From contig JAEUKH010000029.1 of NCBI GenBank assembly GCA_016792845.1, positions 310,001 through 374,000 on the forward strand: DNA of 64,000 bases, read 5' to 3'. The position numbers were made by a program, and so were the translations under genes. Each line of letters begins with the position of its first letter. The stretch's first letter is position 1. Positions 30,326-39,125 of this stretch are shown here, piece after piece. The notes below the pieces were generated by a model. That model was not told the DNA's origin and did no database searches. It worked only from the letters and a program-made list of their open reading frames with translations. This DNA is from Myxococcales bacterium. Lineage in GTDB: Bacteria > Myxococcota_A > Polyangia > Polyangiales > Ga0077539.

Positions 30326-31126
30326 ATGAGCGATTTCTTCAGCGTCCGGGTCGACGCTCGGGTGGCGGTGGTGTCGATGCTGCAAAGCACCATGCCGCCG
30401 GCGTACTTCCGCGCCCTCGGCGAGACCTTTCGCGGCTTCGAGGGTGACCCCGCGATCGGCGCGGTGGTGCTCCGCAACGAGGGGCGACAGTTTAGCTACG
30501 GGCTCGACCTGGCGGCGGCGGCGGCCGAGATGGGCGAGGCCTTCGCGGGCGGCGGGGCCGACACGCGGATGGGGCTCCATCGCACGATCTTGCAGCTCCA
30601 GCGCGAGCTCGACGCGGTGGCGCGCTGCGAGGTGCCCGTGATCGCCGCGGTGCACGGCTGGTGCATCGGCGGCGGCCTCGACCTCGCGGCTGCGTGCGAC
30701 CTCAGGCTCGCGAGCCGTGACGTGAAGTTCTCGCTGCGAGAGACCCGCATCGCGATCGTGGCCGACCTCGGGAGCCTCCAGCGCTTGCCGCCCATCATCG
30801 GCGAGGGCGCCACCCGCGAGCTGGCCTTTACCGGCAAAGACATCGGCGCCGACAAGGCGCTGCGCATCGGCCTCGTGAACGAGCTCTACGACACCCGCGA
30901 GGCCCTCGACGAGGCGGCCCTCGCGATGGCCCACGAGATCGCCGCCAACCCGCCCCTCACGGTGCGAGGCACCAAGCGCGTGCTCGATCAGAACCGCGAG
31001 CGCGCCGTCGCGGAGTCGCTGGCCTATGTCGCCGCGTGGAATGCTGCGTTCCTCGCGAGCGAAGACCTCGGCGAGGCCATCGGCGCCTTCGTCGAGAAGC
31101 GAAAGCCTCGCTACCAGGGTCGTTGA
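30326..31126 (+). CDS. dienoyl-CoA isomerase-like enoyl-CoA hydratase family protein
   Basis: Crotonase-fold protein of 266 residues. Oxyanion-hole residues lie in RQFSYGLDL (about 54-62) and VHGWCIGGGLDLAAACD (about 109-125). Three acidic residues, Asp119, Glu139 and Asp147 (in GLDL, RETR and VADLG), keep the spacing of the catalytic acids of mammalian ECH1, the delta3,5-delta2,4-dienoyl-CoA isomerase; the block ADLGSLQRLPPIIG also matches that branch. It would move double bonds so that the divergently encoded reductase can act. Other crotonases cannot be excluded. The stop is four bases from that of the convergent prs. Confidence 0.82.
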   Translation: MSDFFSVRVDARVAVVSMLQSTMPPAYFRALGETFRGFEGDPAIGAVVLRNEGRQFSYGLDLAAAAAEMGEAFAGGGADTRMGLHRTILQLQRELDAVARCEVPVIAAVHGWCIGGGLDLAAACDLRLASRDVKFSLRETRIAIVADLGSLQRLPPIIGEGATRELAFTGKDIGADKALRIGLVNELYDTREALDEAALAMAHEIAANPPLTVRGTKRVLDQNRERAVAESLAYVAAWNAAFLASEDLGEAIGAFVEKRKPRYQGR

Positions 31127-31129
31127 GCT

Positions 31130-32071
31130 TCAGACAAAGAGCGACGAGATCGAGTCGCTGTTGTGGATTCGCCGCACCGCCTCGCCGAGCAGCGGGCCCA
31201 CCGAGGCCACGCGGAAGCGGCTCGACCCGCGCGCCTCTTCGCGCAACGGGATGGTGTCGGTGACGATCACCTGTGAGAGCGGAGAGTCGATGATGCGACC
31301 CACCGCGGGGCCCGAGAGCACGGCGTGGGTGGCCGCCGCGAAGACGCTCCGAGCGCCCTGCTCGTGCAGCGCGCGCGCGGCGTTGGTGAGCGTGCCCGCG
31401 GTGTCGATCATGTCGTCGAGGAGCACACAATCGCGGCCTTTGACGTCGCCGATGATGTGCATCACCTCTGAGACGTTGGCCCGCTCGCGGCGCTTGTCGA
31501 TGATCGCGAGGTTGGCGTCGAGGCGCTTGGCGTAGGCCCGGGCCCGCTCGACGCCGCCCGCGTCGGGCGACACCATCACCGGGTCGGTGAGACCGAGCTG
31601 ACGCACCTCGTTGAGCAAGACGGGCATCGCGTAGAGGTTGTCGACGGGGATGTTGAAGAAGCCCTGGATCTGCCCCGCGTGCAGGTCGATGGTGACCACC
31701 CGGGTGATCTGCGCGGTCGAGATGAGGTCGGCCACGAGCTTCGCCGTGATGGGCGTGCGCCCCGCGACCTTTCGGTCTTGCCGCGCGTACCCGTAGTACG
31801 GGATCACCGCCGTCACCGACCCCGCGCTCGACCGACGGAGGGCGTCGGCCATGATGAGCATCTCCATCAGCGAGTCGTTGACCGGGGTGCAGGTCGACTG
31901 CACGATGTAAGCGTCTGCGCCGCGCACATTCTCGCCGATCTCAACCTGGATCTCGCCGTCTGAGAAGCGCCCCAGCTTGATGCGCCCGAGCGAGACGTCG
32001 AGGTGATGCGCCATCACGCCCGCGAGCCCGGGGTTTGCGTTGCCTGAGAACAATGCGATCGATTTCGACAT
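31130..32071 (-). CDS. prs: ribose-phosphate pyrophosphokinase
   Basis: Makes PRPP from ribose 5-phosphate and ATP, feeding nucleotide, His and Trp synthesis. 313 residues, the normal length. Key segments are [11 protein letters not shown] at the start, [36 protein letters not shown] (active-site flap), the [14 protein letters not shown] loop, [13 protein letters not shown], and the PRPP site [15 protein letters not shown]. The ATG at 32071 is preceded by TGAGGTG at the proper distance, in preference to an ATG nine bases upstream. Convergent with the isomerase gene. Confidence 0.96.
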   Translation of the reverse strand: MSKSIALFSGNANPGLAGVMAHHLDVSLGRIKLGRFSDGEIQVEIGENVRGADAYIVQSTCTPVNDSLMEMLIMADALRRSSAGSVTAVIPYYGYARQDRKVAGRTPITAKLVADLISTAQITRVVTIDLHAGQIQGFFNIPVDNLYAMPVLLNEVRQLGLTDPVMVSPDAGGVERARAYAKRLDANLAIIDKRRERANVSEVMHIIGDVKGRDCVLLDDMIDTAGTLTNAARALHEQGARSVFAAATHAVLSGPAVGRIIDSPLSQVIVTDTIPLREEARGSSRFRVASVGPLLGEAVRRIHNSDSISSLFV

Positions 32072-32332
32072 CGCAAACACCTCACGCAGCGAGAGAGTGC
32101 AAGAGGGGCCTCGCCACGCGAGCGGGCCGATAACACCCGCACTTTGTGAGTGTCAAATGTGGCACCGCGTTGTCACCCTCGCGCGCTCGGCCGTGGTGCC
32201 GAGGGGCACACCGTGCAGCGAGGGCACACCGCGCGTGCCGTGAGGGGCCTCCGCAGCGCCAGAAAAGAGGGGGGCGGGGCTGTCGAAGTTGGCCCCTCGA
32301 TTGCTGTAAGGTCACCCCGAGAGGCGAGGCAC

Positions 32333-33556
32333 ATGCGTACACTGCGGCAGCTTGGGGCGAGGGCGATTCTGGGGGTCTCACTTGCGTTGACGGTACAGCT
32401 CGACGCGGGCGCGGCGGCGGCCTGCGGGGGCACCTTCTGTTCGAACAGCCCCATCGTTCAGAACGCCGAGCGGGTGCTGTTCTTGAAGCGCCCGGGCGAC
32501 CCGCTGACCACCGCCGTGGTGCAGATCCAGGCCACCGGCAACGACCCCGATTTTGCGTGGGTGGTGCCGCTCGATTCGGTGCCCGAGAACGTGCACGAAG
32601 AGGCGTCGCAGACCTTCGCGCCGCTCGATCGCCTCACGGCGCCGGTGTACCAGTTCTTCGGCGGCGCTCGCTTCAGCGTGGGTACGGGCTCTAGCGGCTT
32701 CGGCTGCGGCGCCTCTGAGGCCACCGTAGGGGCGGCGCCCCGCGAGGCCGACGGCGTGCCGAACGTGCAGGTGTGGGCCATGGGCGAGACGGGCAACTAC
32801 GCGTTCAGTGTGGTGAGCTCAGACAACCCCGATGCCCTGCGGCGCTGGCTCGACACCAACGGCTATCGCACCCCCGAGAGCGCGGTGCCCATCATCGCCG
32901 AGTATGTCGCCGAGAATAAGTACTTTCTCGCGGTGCGGCTGCGGGCGCTGCAAGGGGTGCCGGCCTTCGCGGTGACGCCGTTGGCCTTCTCGTACCGGGG
33001 GCGCGGGCCCTGCGTGCCGATTCGTTTGACGCGCATCGCGACGGCGCCGACGCTCCCGGTGCTCACCTATGTGATCAGCGACCGTCGGGGCGTGCCGCTG
33101 AATTTCGCGCAGACCGCGGTGTCCGACGCCGAGGTCGCGCGGCTCGGGCCGACGCGCTTCTCGACCGCTCCGATGGCCCAGGGGCAGCTTACGCCCTATG
33201 ACCAGCTGGTCACCGACGCGGTCACCGAGGCCGGCGGCCGCGCGTGGATCACCGAGTACGCGGGCGAGCTCCCCGACGGGGCCGACGCGAACTTCTCGCC
33301 GATGCTGCGGGCGGCGCTCCCGGCGCAGCCGTACCTCACGCGCATGTACACCACGATCTCGACCGCCTCGATGGATCGTGACCCGGAGTTCGCCTTTGTG
33401 TCGGGCCTCCCTGACGTGTCAAACGTGCACGATCTGAGTCGGTACGCCGACAGCGGCTCAGCCTTCGACCCGGCCTTCCTGGCCCTCGGCTCGCTCGTGG
33501 GGAGCGCCGCGTTGCACCTCCGTCGCCGCGCCCGTCGCCGCGCGAAGACGGCGTGA
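32333..33556 (+). CDS. DUF2330 exported protein
   Basis: A 407-residue secreted or membrane-anchored protein of the DUF2330 group, common in myxobacteria. The signal peptide (LGARAILGVSLALTVQLDAGAAA) is followed by ACGGTFCSN, then VLFLKRPGDPLTTAVVQIQATGNDPDFAWVVPL and YVAENKYFLAVRLRA, conserved in the family. The C-terminus is a hydrophobic segment with Arg residues (ALGSLVGSAALHLRRRARRR), suggesting a sorting anchor. The role is unknown. The ATG at 32333 follows GAGGCGAGG. The upstream 261-base gap toward prs shows only short direct repeats (gagggcacaccg). Confidence 0.8.
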   Translation: MRTLRQLGARAILGVSLALTVQLDAGAAAACGGTFCSNSPIVQNAERVLFLKRPGDPLTTAVVQIQATGNDPDFAWVVPLDSVPENVHEEASQTFAPLDRLTAPVYQFFGGARFSVGTGSSGFGCGASEATVGAAPREADGVPNVQVWAMGETGNYAFSVVSSDNPDALRRWLDTNGYRTPESAVPIIAEYVAENKYFLAVRLRALQGVPAFAVTPLAFSYRGRGPCVPIRLTRIATAPTLPVLTYVISDRRGVPLNFAQTAVSDAEVARLGPTRFSTAPMAQGQLTPYDQLVTDAVTEAGGRAWITEYAGELPDGADANFSPMLRAALPAQPYLTRMYTTISTASMDRDPEFAFVSGLPDVSNVHDLSRYADSGSAFDPAFLALGSLVGSAALHLRRRARRRAKTA

Positions 33557-34356
33557 TGCAGGTCGCTTCGCTGCACGTCTACCCTGTGAAATCGCTCGGC
33601 GGCGTGACCCTCACCGAGGCGCGCCTCGCCGAGACGGGCTTGCAGTTCGACCGGCGCATGATGCTGGTCGACGACGCGGGGCGCTTCTACACGCAGCGAG
33701 AGCATCCGGGCCTGGCGCGGGTCGCCGTGTCGCTCTCTGTCTCGGGGCTCACGCTCACCGCCCCCGGGGGCGACGTGCTGGCGGTCTCGCATGACACCGA
33801 AGGCCTCGCGCGCCGCGAGGTCACCGTGTGGGGCGACACCGTCGACGCCGCGGTGATGGGCGCCGACGCGCGCCGCTGGATGCGCACCGCCTTGGGCCTC
33901 TCGGGCGACCTCGTGGCCTTCGATGGCGGCTCTCACCGCGCGGTCGATGCGCACTACGCGGCCCCCGACGACCGGGTGGGGTTCGCTGACGGCTTCGCGC
34001 TCCTGGTCACCACCGAGGCCTCGCTCGACGACCTCAACGGGCGGCTCGATGCGCCCGTCGGCATGGCGCGCTTTCGCCCCAACGTGGTGCTCTCGGGGGC
34101 GACGGCGTGGGCCGAAGACGACTGGCAGACCCTCACTGTGGCGGGGCTCGTGTTGCGGGTGCTGAAACCGTGCGGGCGCTGTGTGATGGTCGACATCGAC
34201 CCCGAGCGGGCACAAGGGCGCGGGGCTGTCTTGAAGACCCTGGCGACCTTTCGAATGCGCGGGCATCGGGTGGTGTTCGGGCAGAACGTTCAGCATCACC
34301 CTGGCGATGTGGGGCGCGTGCTGCGGGTGGGCGATCTTGTGGTGCCGCAGGGCTGA
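33556..34356 (+). CDS. MOSC domain protein
   Basis: A 266-residue cytoplasmic protein with the N-terminal MOSC beta-barrel (VASLHVYPVKSLGG, then GLQFDRRMMLVDDAGRFYTQRE) and a C-terminal MOSC domain carrying the invariant cysteines in LKPCGRCVMVDID. MOSC proteins handle molybdenum cofactor and sulfur; mARC-like relatives reduce N-hydroxylated compounds. The ATG overlaps the stop of the DUF2330 gene (TGATG), so the two are coupled. Confidence 0.88.
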   Translation: MQVASLHVYPVKSLGGVTLTEARLAETGLQFDRRMMLVDDAGRFYTQREHPGLARVAVSLSVSGLTLTAPGGDVLAVSHDTEGLARREVTVWGDTVDAAVMGADARRWMRTALGLSGDLVAFDGGSHRAVDAHYAAPDDRVGFADGFALLVTTEASLDDLNGRLDAPVGMARFRPNVVLSGATAWAEDDWQTLTVAGLVLRVLKPCGRCVMVDIDPERAQGRGAVLKTLATFRMRGHRVVFGQNVQHHPGDVGRVLRVGDLVVPQG

Positions 34357-34440
34357 AGTTGCATCGCCGCGTGGGCCGCGCGTGGGCGTTGGCGGTGAGA
34401 CGGGTTGACGCGGGGCGTGCTGCGCAATAATGCGTCACCG

Positions 34441-35526
34441 ATGCAGATGCGTGGGGGCTATGCGGTTTGGGCGATGTTGCTCTTGGGGTGTTCGACCGAA
34501 GACCCTGTGCAGGTCGTAGAAGACGACGCCGCTGCGGCCGATGTGGTGACCCCGGGCCCGATGGGTGACGGCGGGTCGGTGGCCCAAGACGTCGGCGTGG
34601 ATGCGGGCCGCGACAGCGGCGCGGTGGCGGTCGATGCGGGGTCGACGGTGCGCGATGTGCCCGTGGTGATGGGTGACGCAGGGGTGAGCCCGACCCTTGG
34701 CGGTTGCCCGCTCTTTCCCCCCGACAACTTGTGGAATCGTGACGTCTCGGCCGACGCCCTGCACCCCCAGTCGGCACAGATCATGGCGAACATTCAGGCC
34801 CACGGTGACAACCGGATGCTGCGGGCCGACTTCGGTCGCAACCCCGCGTACGGGCTGCCCTATGTGATCGTGCCCGAGAGTCAGGCGCGGGTGCCCATCA
34901 CGTACACCGAGTATGGTGACGAGAGCGACCCGGGGCCCTTTCCGATTCCGCTCAATGCGCCCATCGAGGGGGGCAACGATGACCATGTGTTGGTGCTCCA
35001 ACAAGGGGCCTGTCGCTTGTTCGAGCTCTACCACGCGCGCCGCGCCGGGAGCGGCTGGGCCGCGGGTTCGGGCGCGACCTTCGACCTGCGCTCGAATCGC
35101 CTCCGCCCCGAAGGGTGGACGAGCACCGACCAGGCCGGCCTCGCGGTGCTTCCGGGCTTGATTCGTTACGATGAAATTCAAGCGGGTGTCATTCGGCACG
35201 CGATCCGGGTGACCTTTGATCACACCCAAGACGCGTGGGTTCACCCTGCCACGCACCCCGGGGGCAACCGCGACAGCACCGCGCCGCCCATGGGCCTGCG
35301 CTTGCGCCTCCGGGCGAGCTACAACATCGCCGCGTTTCGAGGCAGCGCGCGGGTGATCCTCGAAGCCCTCAAGCGCTACGGGCTCATGGTCGCCGACACC
35401 GGGTACAACTGGTACATGAGCGGCGCCACCGACACGCGGTGGAATGACACCGAGCTCGAGACCCTCCGTCAGGTGCCGGGCTCGGCCTTCGAGGTGGTCA
35501 ACACGGGCCCCTTCCGGCGTCGCTGA
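34441..35526 (+). CDS. lipoprotein of unknown function with Asp-Ala-Gly linker
   Basis: About 361 residues. The signal peptide ends at the lipobox LLLGC, followed by an Asp/Ala/Gly/Val linker to about residue 85. The globular part begins GGCPLFPPDNLWNRDVSADALHP and contains repeated aromatic/acidic segments (YTEYGDESDPGPFPIPLNAP, GGNDDHVLVLQQGACRLFELYHA, and HATHPGGNRDS-like). Similar secreted proteins occur in actinobacteria; I know no function. The ATG at 34441 is preceded by a purine-poor spacer, so the start is less sure; an ATG at 34405 or 34447 is possible. Confidence 0.65.
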   Translation: MQMRGGYAVWAMLLLGCSTEDPVQVVEDDAAAADVVTPGPMGDGGSVAQDVGVDAGRDSGAVAVDAGSTVRDVPVVMGDAGVSPTLGGCPLFPPDNLWNRDVSADALHPQSAQIMANIQAHGDNRMLRADFGRNPAYGLPYVIVPESQARVPITYTEYGDESDPGPFPIPLNAPIEGGNDDHVLVLQQGACRLFELYHARRAGSGWAAGSGATFDLRSNRLRPEGWTSTDQAGLAVLPGLIRYDEIQAGVIRHAIRVTFDHTQDAWVHPATHPGGNRDSTAPPMGLRLRLRASYNIAAFRGSARVILEALKRYGLMVADTGYNWYMSGATDTRWNDTELETLRQVPGSAFEVVNTGPFRRR

Positions 35527-35566
35527 AGACTCGACAGAGGGGGGGGCCGCTGTCATCCTCGGCGGC

Positions 35567-36121
35567 ATGAAATACCTTCTGGTTACGGGGCTTTTCTGCG
35601 TCTCTCTGGCGGCCTGCTCGTCAGACCCGGCGCCCCCGACGGGCACCGACGCGGGGGCCCAGGGCGATGTGCGCGACGCGGGCGCTGCCGAAGACGTCGG
35701 CCAAGACTCGGGCGTGGTGATGCTCGACATTCCGCTCCTCACCGATGCGCCGACGCTCGATGTTCCGCCGCCCGACGCGGGTGCGAGCGACGCGGGTGCG
35801 AGCGACGCGGGTGCACGCGACGCGGGTGCGCGCGATGCGGGTGCGCGCGACGCCACGGGCGGCGACACGCCGAGCGCTGACGCGGGCAACTGCGCGGTGG
35901 TCACCCAAGACACCTCGGCGATCGGTCGAACCTGCGGCGCCAGCGAGGTGATGTGCCCCGTGGGCTACACCTGCGCGAGCTTCAGCGGCATCGTCCTCCA
36001 GCGTCGGTGCGAGATCCCGTGCGCCCGCGATTGCGAGTGCCCGAGCGGTCACACCTGCGCCGAGCTGCGCGACAAGAACCCGCAACCTCAGTACTTCTGC
36101 CGCCCGAGCTCGCAGGGCTGA
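35567..36121 (+). CDS. small lipoprotein with repeat linker and Cys-rich C-terminus
   Basis: A 184-residue exported protein with signal peptide MKYLLVTGLFCVSLAAC (lipobox SLAAC). A Gly/Asp/Ala linker (DAGASDAGASDAGARDAG) encoded by near-identical 15- and 18-base repeats runs to about residue 115. The C-terminal 70 residues have nine cysteines (CPVGYTCASFSG, CEIPCARDCECPSGHTC), like a small disulfide domain. Function unknown. It lies just after the preceding lipoprotein gene on the same strand, 40 bases apart. Confidence 0.65.
   Translation: MKYLLVTGLFCVSLAACSSDPAPPTGTDAGAQGDVRDAGAAEDVGQDSGVVMLDIPLLTDAPTLDVPPPDAGASDAGASDAGARDAGARDAGARDATGGDTPSADAGNCAVVTQDTSAIGRTCGASEVMCPVGYTCASFSGIVLQRRCEIPCARDCECPSGHTCAELRDKNPQPQYFCRPSSQG
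35775..35862. repeat. tandem repeats coding Asp-Ala-Gly linker
   Basis: Five to six units of gacgcgggtgcgagc or gacgcgggtgcgcgc in the small lipoprotein gene, encoding DAGA(S/R). Confidence 0.7.
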
Positions 36122-36128
36122 GCGCCGC

Positions 36129-37082
36129 TCAGGCGTGCCCGCGAAAGGTCAACCGATGGGTGTGCGGCTTCTTCTGCCACCCGACGGTGACCTCAAGGAT
36201 CTCATCGGTGACCGCCCGCGCGAAGTACGGCACCCCGTGGTCTGACGGGATGCTGTCTGTGTGGTCGTGCCCTTCAGCGGTCAACCAATGGATCTCAACC
36301 ACGCCAGGCTGAGCGTCGGTCGAGTGCGTCTGGCCGTGAAGGGCCAAGAGGCGCCCCGAGGCCATGGGCGTAAAGCTCAACACTGCATACCGCTTCTCGG
36401 TAAACGCCTGCGCTGAAGGGAAGCCCTCGCCCACATCGCGTAGACCCGGCAGGTGGGTGTGGAGGTACTTTACAAACAAGTCGTACGTAGGCTCCTTGAG
36501 CTTCGGGAGCGACTTGGCGCTCGTGACCGTCGCGAGGTCGCGCGGGTCGCGGTTCGGCTGGAGCACATGAAGGCGCCAGCGCACCGCCAGCGGATGCGCG
36601 TCGACGGCGTCGTCGGCGAGGCCCTTGAGGAGCCAATGAAACGGGCTCACCGCGCCCCCCGAAGGGCGATGCACCACCGACTCCCACAGCGGCCGACGCA
36701 GCTCCCAACGCCCGCCATGGCGCCGCACCATCACCTCACCGAGGAAGCACGCCGCGTGGATCACCGCATTGAAGAACACCCCCCGCGGGTCGCCCGGCGC
36801 GCTCTCGGCCATCCACCGGTCGCGGCGTGCGCGGTCGAGCCGCTGGGCGAGGGTGGCCACCCCCGCGTCGTCGAGGCTCAGCGGGGCCCCCAAGAGCGCC
36901 TCGGCGTTCTGCGTGAACTGCTCTGCGATGGCTGTAAGTTGTTGATAAAGCGCTGGGTTTTGCCCAGGGTTGGCGTCGACGTCGCGGTGCAAGAACGGCG
37001 CGTCGCGCACATCGGGCGGGTACAGCGGCCAGAACCACCGGGCCATGAGGGTCTCGGCGGTCAGTGAAGCGGGCGTGGTCAT
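36129..37082 (-). CDS. unknown cytoplasmic protein
   Basis: About 317 residues with no signal peptide, no membrane segment and an even amino-acid mix. Notable parts are TLMARWFWPLYPPDVRDAPFLHRDVDANPGQ near the start, RGVFFNAVIHAACFLGEVMVRRHGGRWELRRPL in the middle and the His-rich HGQTHSTDAQPGVVEIHWLTAEGHDH near the end. I recognise no family. The ATG at 37082 gives MTTPASLTAETL; an upstream start would add a 26-residue Arg/Cys leader. It diverges from the GNAT gene. Convergent with the small lipoprotein, eight bases apart. Confidence 0.6.
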   Translation of the reverse strand: MTTPASLTAETLMARWFWPLYPPDVRDAPFLHRDVDANPGQNPALYQQLTAIAEQFTQNAEALLGAPLSLDDAGVATLAQRLDRARRDRWMAESAPGDPRGVFFNAVIHAACFLGEVMVRRHGGRWELRRPLWESVVHRPSGGAVSPFHWLLKGLADDAVDAHPLAVRWRLHVLQPNRDPRDLATVTSAKSLPKLKEPTYDLFVKYLHTHLPGLRDVGEGFPSAQAFTEKRYAVLSFTPMASGRLLALHGQTHSTDAQPGVVEIHWLTAEGHDHTDSIPSDHGVPYFARAVTDEILEVTVGWQKKPHTHRLTFRGHA

Positions 37083-37178
37083 GGTGAGGTTTGGCCCGAG
37101 CGGGCGACGACAGATCTTGACACAAAGCAGACCCGTCGCGGGGTGTGGCGTATAACCCACCGCGCCGCAAGGTGCGCG

Positions 37179-37730
37179 ATGTTACCGAGCTTCCCTTTTG
37201 CGAATACGCCACGGTTGCAGCTTCGGCCCATGGTGTCGAGCGAGGCCCGCGAGCTCTTGACGGTGGTGAGCGCGAGCCGGGCCGAGCTCGGGCGCTTTAT
37301 GGGCTGGCCCCGCGACCTCGTCGACTCCGAACAGGCGCGCCGCTTCATCAAGCTGAGCCGCGACGGCTGGCTCTTGAGCCGCACCGTCAGGCTCGGGGTC
37401 TACGAGCGCGCCACGGGCGCCCTGACGGGCAACATCGAGCTCGACGGCATCGACGCGCGGCGCGGTCAGGCCGAGCTCGGCTACTGGATCCGCACCGACC
37501 GCTGCGGTCGCGGCTACGCCGTCGAGGCCGCCCGCGCGATGCTGCGGTACGCCTTCGAGGTGCTCCTGCTGCACAAGGTTCGGGCCGACGTGGCGGTGGG
37601 CAACCACGCCTCGTCGCGGGTGCTAGAGAAGCTCGGCTTCGCCCAAGAGGGGGTCTTGCGAGAAGACCGCCCCGTGGGCAGCGCGTACGTCGACCATTGG
37701 CGCTTTGGCCTTTTGGCGCGCGAGTTTTGA
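37179..37730 (+). CDS. GNAT family N-acetyltransferase (RimJ/RimL type)
   Basis: A 183-residue acetyltransferase of the RimJ/RimL/YdaF branch. The order is TPRLQLRPMVSSEARELL, GWLLSRTVRLGVYERATGALTGNIELDG, then the acetyl-CoA loop TDRCGRGYAVEAARAMLRYAFEVL and the family-typical KVRADVAVGNHASSRVLEKLGFAQEGVLRED. The substrate could be a ribosomal protein N-terminus or another amine. The ATG at 37179 is the one directly before the domain; an ATG 36 bases upstream is possible. Confidence 0.88.
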   Translation: MLPSFPFANTPRLQLRPMVSSEARELLTVVSASRAELGRFMGWPRDLVDSEQARRFIKLSRDGWLLSRTVRLGVYERATGALTGNIELDGIDARRGQAELGYWIRTDRCGRGYAVEAARAMLRYAFEVLLLHKVRADVAVGNHASSRVLEKLGFAQEGVLREDRPVGSAYVDHWRFGLLAREF

Positions 37731-37749
37731 CGCTACCGAGGGTGTCGTG

Positions 37750-38373
37750 ATGAGAGCTGGCAACTGTGAACAGTGCGGGGCCGAGGCGCCCCTGGCGACG
37801 CCCTGCCCGGTGTGCGATCACCTCGTCGGTGACCCGGTCACGAGCGCCCTGCGCGAGCACGGTGAGACCGAAGGGGCGCTGCCGCGGGCTCCGTTGGCGC
37901 GGTGGTGGCACACCGGGCAGCTGGGGGTCTTCCTCGCCGCCGCGCTCTCGACGGTGGGGCTGTTTCTGCCGCTCGCCGGCGGCCTGCGGTTGCAGCGCCA
38001 GGGCCAAGACGATGCGGGCGAGGTGTGGGTCTCGCTCTTCGACTATGTGACCGGGCGATACCCTTCGTTGCACGGTCAGATGACGGCCTTCCTCTTGCCG
38101 GGGGCGGTGCTCTTTCTCGCGCAGCTCTTGCGGAGTCGACGCACCGGCGGCGCCATGCTCGCGGCGCGCCCGCTCGTCACGGTGGTGGCCCTCGCGCCCT
38201 TGGTCAGCGTGGTGATGCCCCTCTTGCGGCTGCGCCGGCTCGGCGTCGACGTGCGCGTGGGCCCGGCGCCGTTGGTGGTGCTCGCGGCCGTGACGGTCGG
38301 CGTCATGGCGGGGCTGCGCTTCGGCCGAGACGTGCCCGAGGCGCCGCCCAAGCCGCGATTCGACAGGCTCTGA
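37750..38373 (+). CDS. zinc-ribbon membrane protein
   Basis: About 207 residues. The N-terminus has two CxxC pairs (NCEQCGAEAP and PCPVCDHL), a zinc ribbon. A linker leads to four membrane helices (about 55-75, 107-125, 135-155 and 168-185). The layout recalls paraquat-inducible protein A or small membrane sensors, but no signature was found. The ATG at 37750 follows GAGGGTGTC; the gene starts 20 bases after the GNAT stop and may be in the same transcript. Confidence 0.6.
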   Translation: MRAGNCEQCGAEAPLATPCPVCDHLVGDPVTSALREHGETEGALPRAPLARWWHTGQLGVFLAAALSTVGLFLPLAGGLRLQRQGQDDAGEVWVSLFDYVTGRYPSLHGQMTAFLLPGAVLFLAQLLRSRRTGGAMLAARPLVTVVALAPLVSVVMPLLRLRRLGVDVRVGPAPLVVLAAVTVGVMAGLRFGRDVPEAPPKPRFDRL

Positions 38374-38434
38374 GCGGGCCCTGTTGCCGACCCGCGGGGG
38401 GTGACGTACCGAGAGCCCAGCACGAGGTGTTCTG

Positions 38435-39082
38435 ATGTTCTTCGCCCGCTCCAAGCCGCAAATGCCTTCGGCCGCAGAGGCCCTCGCTGACCGCGACGCC
38501 GTCATCGCCGTGGCCCCACGACACGCCGCCCTCGGCACCCGAACCCTTGAGCCCTGGCCCGAGGGCCTCGCCCTGGCCATGTTCGGCATGGGCTGCTTCT
38601 GGGGCGCGGAGCGAAAATTCTGGCGCGTCGCGGGGGTCTACTCGACCCAAGTCGGGTACGCCGGGGGCTTCACCCGCAACGCCACCTACCGCGACGTGTG
38701 CTCGGGGCGCACCGGGCACAACGAGGTCGTTCGCGTGGTGTACGACCCCGCGAAGGTGTCGTACGCGCAGCTCCTCAAGGTGTTCTGGGAGTCGCACGAC
38801 CCCACCCAGGGCATGCGCCAGGGCAACGACCTCGGCACCCAGTATCGCTCGGGCGTCTACGCCTTCACCGCGGCCCAACGGCACGAGGCCGAGGCGAGCC
38901 GGGCGGCCTACGAGGCGGCCCTCGCGGCCCGAGGGCTCGGCCCCATCACCACCGAGATCGTCGACGCGCCGCCCTTCTACTACGCCGAAGACGACCATCA
39001 GCAGTACCTTGAGAAGAACCCCGACGGGTACTGCGGCCTCGGAGGCACCGGGGTCAGCTGCCCGGTCGGCCTCGGGGGGTAA
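38435..39082 (+). CDS. msrA: peptide-methionine (S)-S-oxide reductase
   Basis: Repairs oxidised methionine in proteins. 215 residues. The catalytic GCFWG motif (Cys54) is followed by [31 protein letters not shown] and ending [22 protein letters not shown], with likely resolving cysteines there and near the end (SCPVG). The N-terminal 40 residues are an extension common in alphaproteobacterial and myxobacterial MsrA. The ATG follows ACGAGGTG. Confidence 0.95.
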   Translation: MFFARSKPQMPSAAEALADRDAVIAVAPRHAALGTRTLEPWPEGLALAMFGMGCFWGAERKFWRVAGVYSTQVGYAGGFTRNATYRDVCSGRTGHNEVVRVVYDPAKVSYAQLLKVFWESHDPTQGMRQGNDLGTQYRSGVYAFTAAQRHEAEASRAAYEAALAARGLGPITTEIVDAPPFYYAEDDHQQYLEKNPDGYCGLGGTGVSCPVGLGG

Positions 39083-39083
39083 A

Positions 39084-39120
39084 GTTCACACTGTCAACAT
39101 TCGATGTAGACAGTGTGAAC
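39084..39120. terminator. 12-base perfect inverted repeat between convergent genes
   Basis: GTTCACACTGTC and GACAGTGTGAAC form a perfect 12-base stem with a 13-base loop. It lies directly after msrA and six bases before the end of the convergent NlpC/P60-like gene. A bidirectional terminator is the simplest reading; there is no T-tract on either side, so a protein-binding palindrome is also possible. Confidence 0.5.
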
Positions 39121-39125
39121 ATCGC

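Noticed and set aside
37083-37178. Short divergent gap checked for a tRNA or small RNA
   Set aside because: No cloverleaf, no GTTCGA-type T-arm, and only ordinary promoter-sized sequence.
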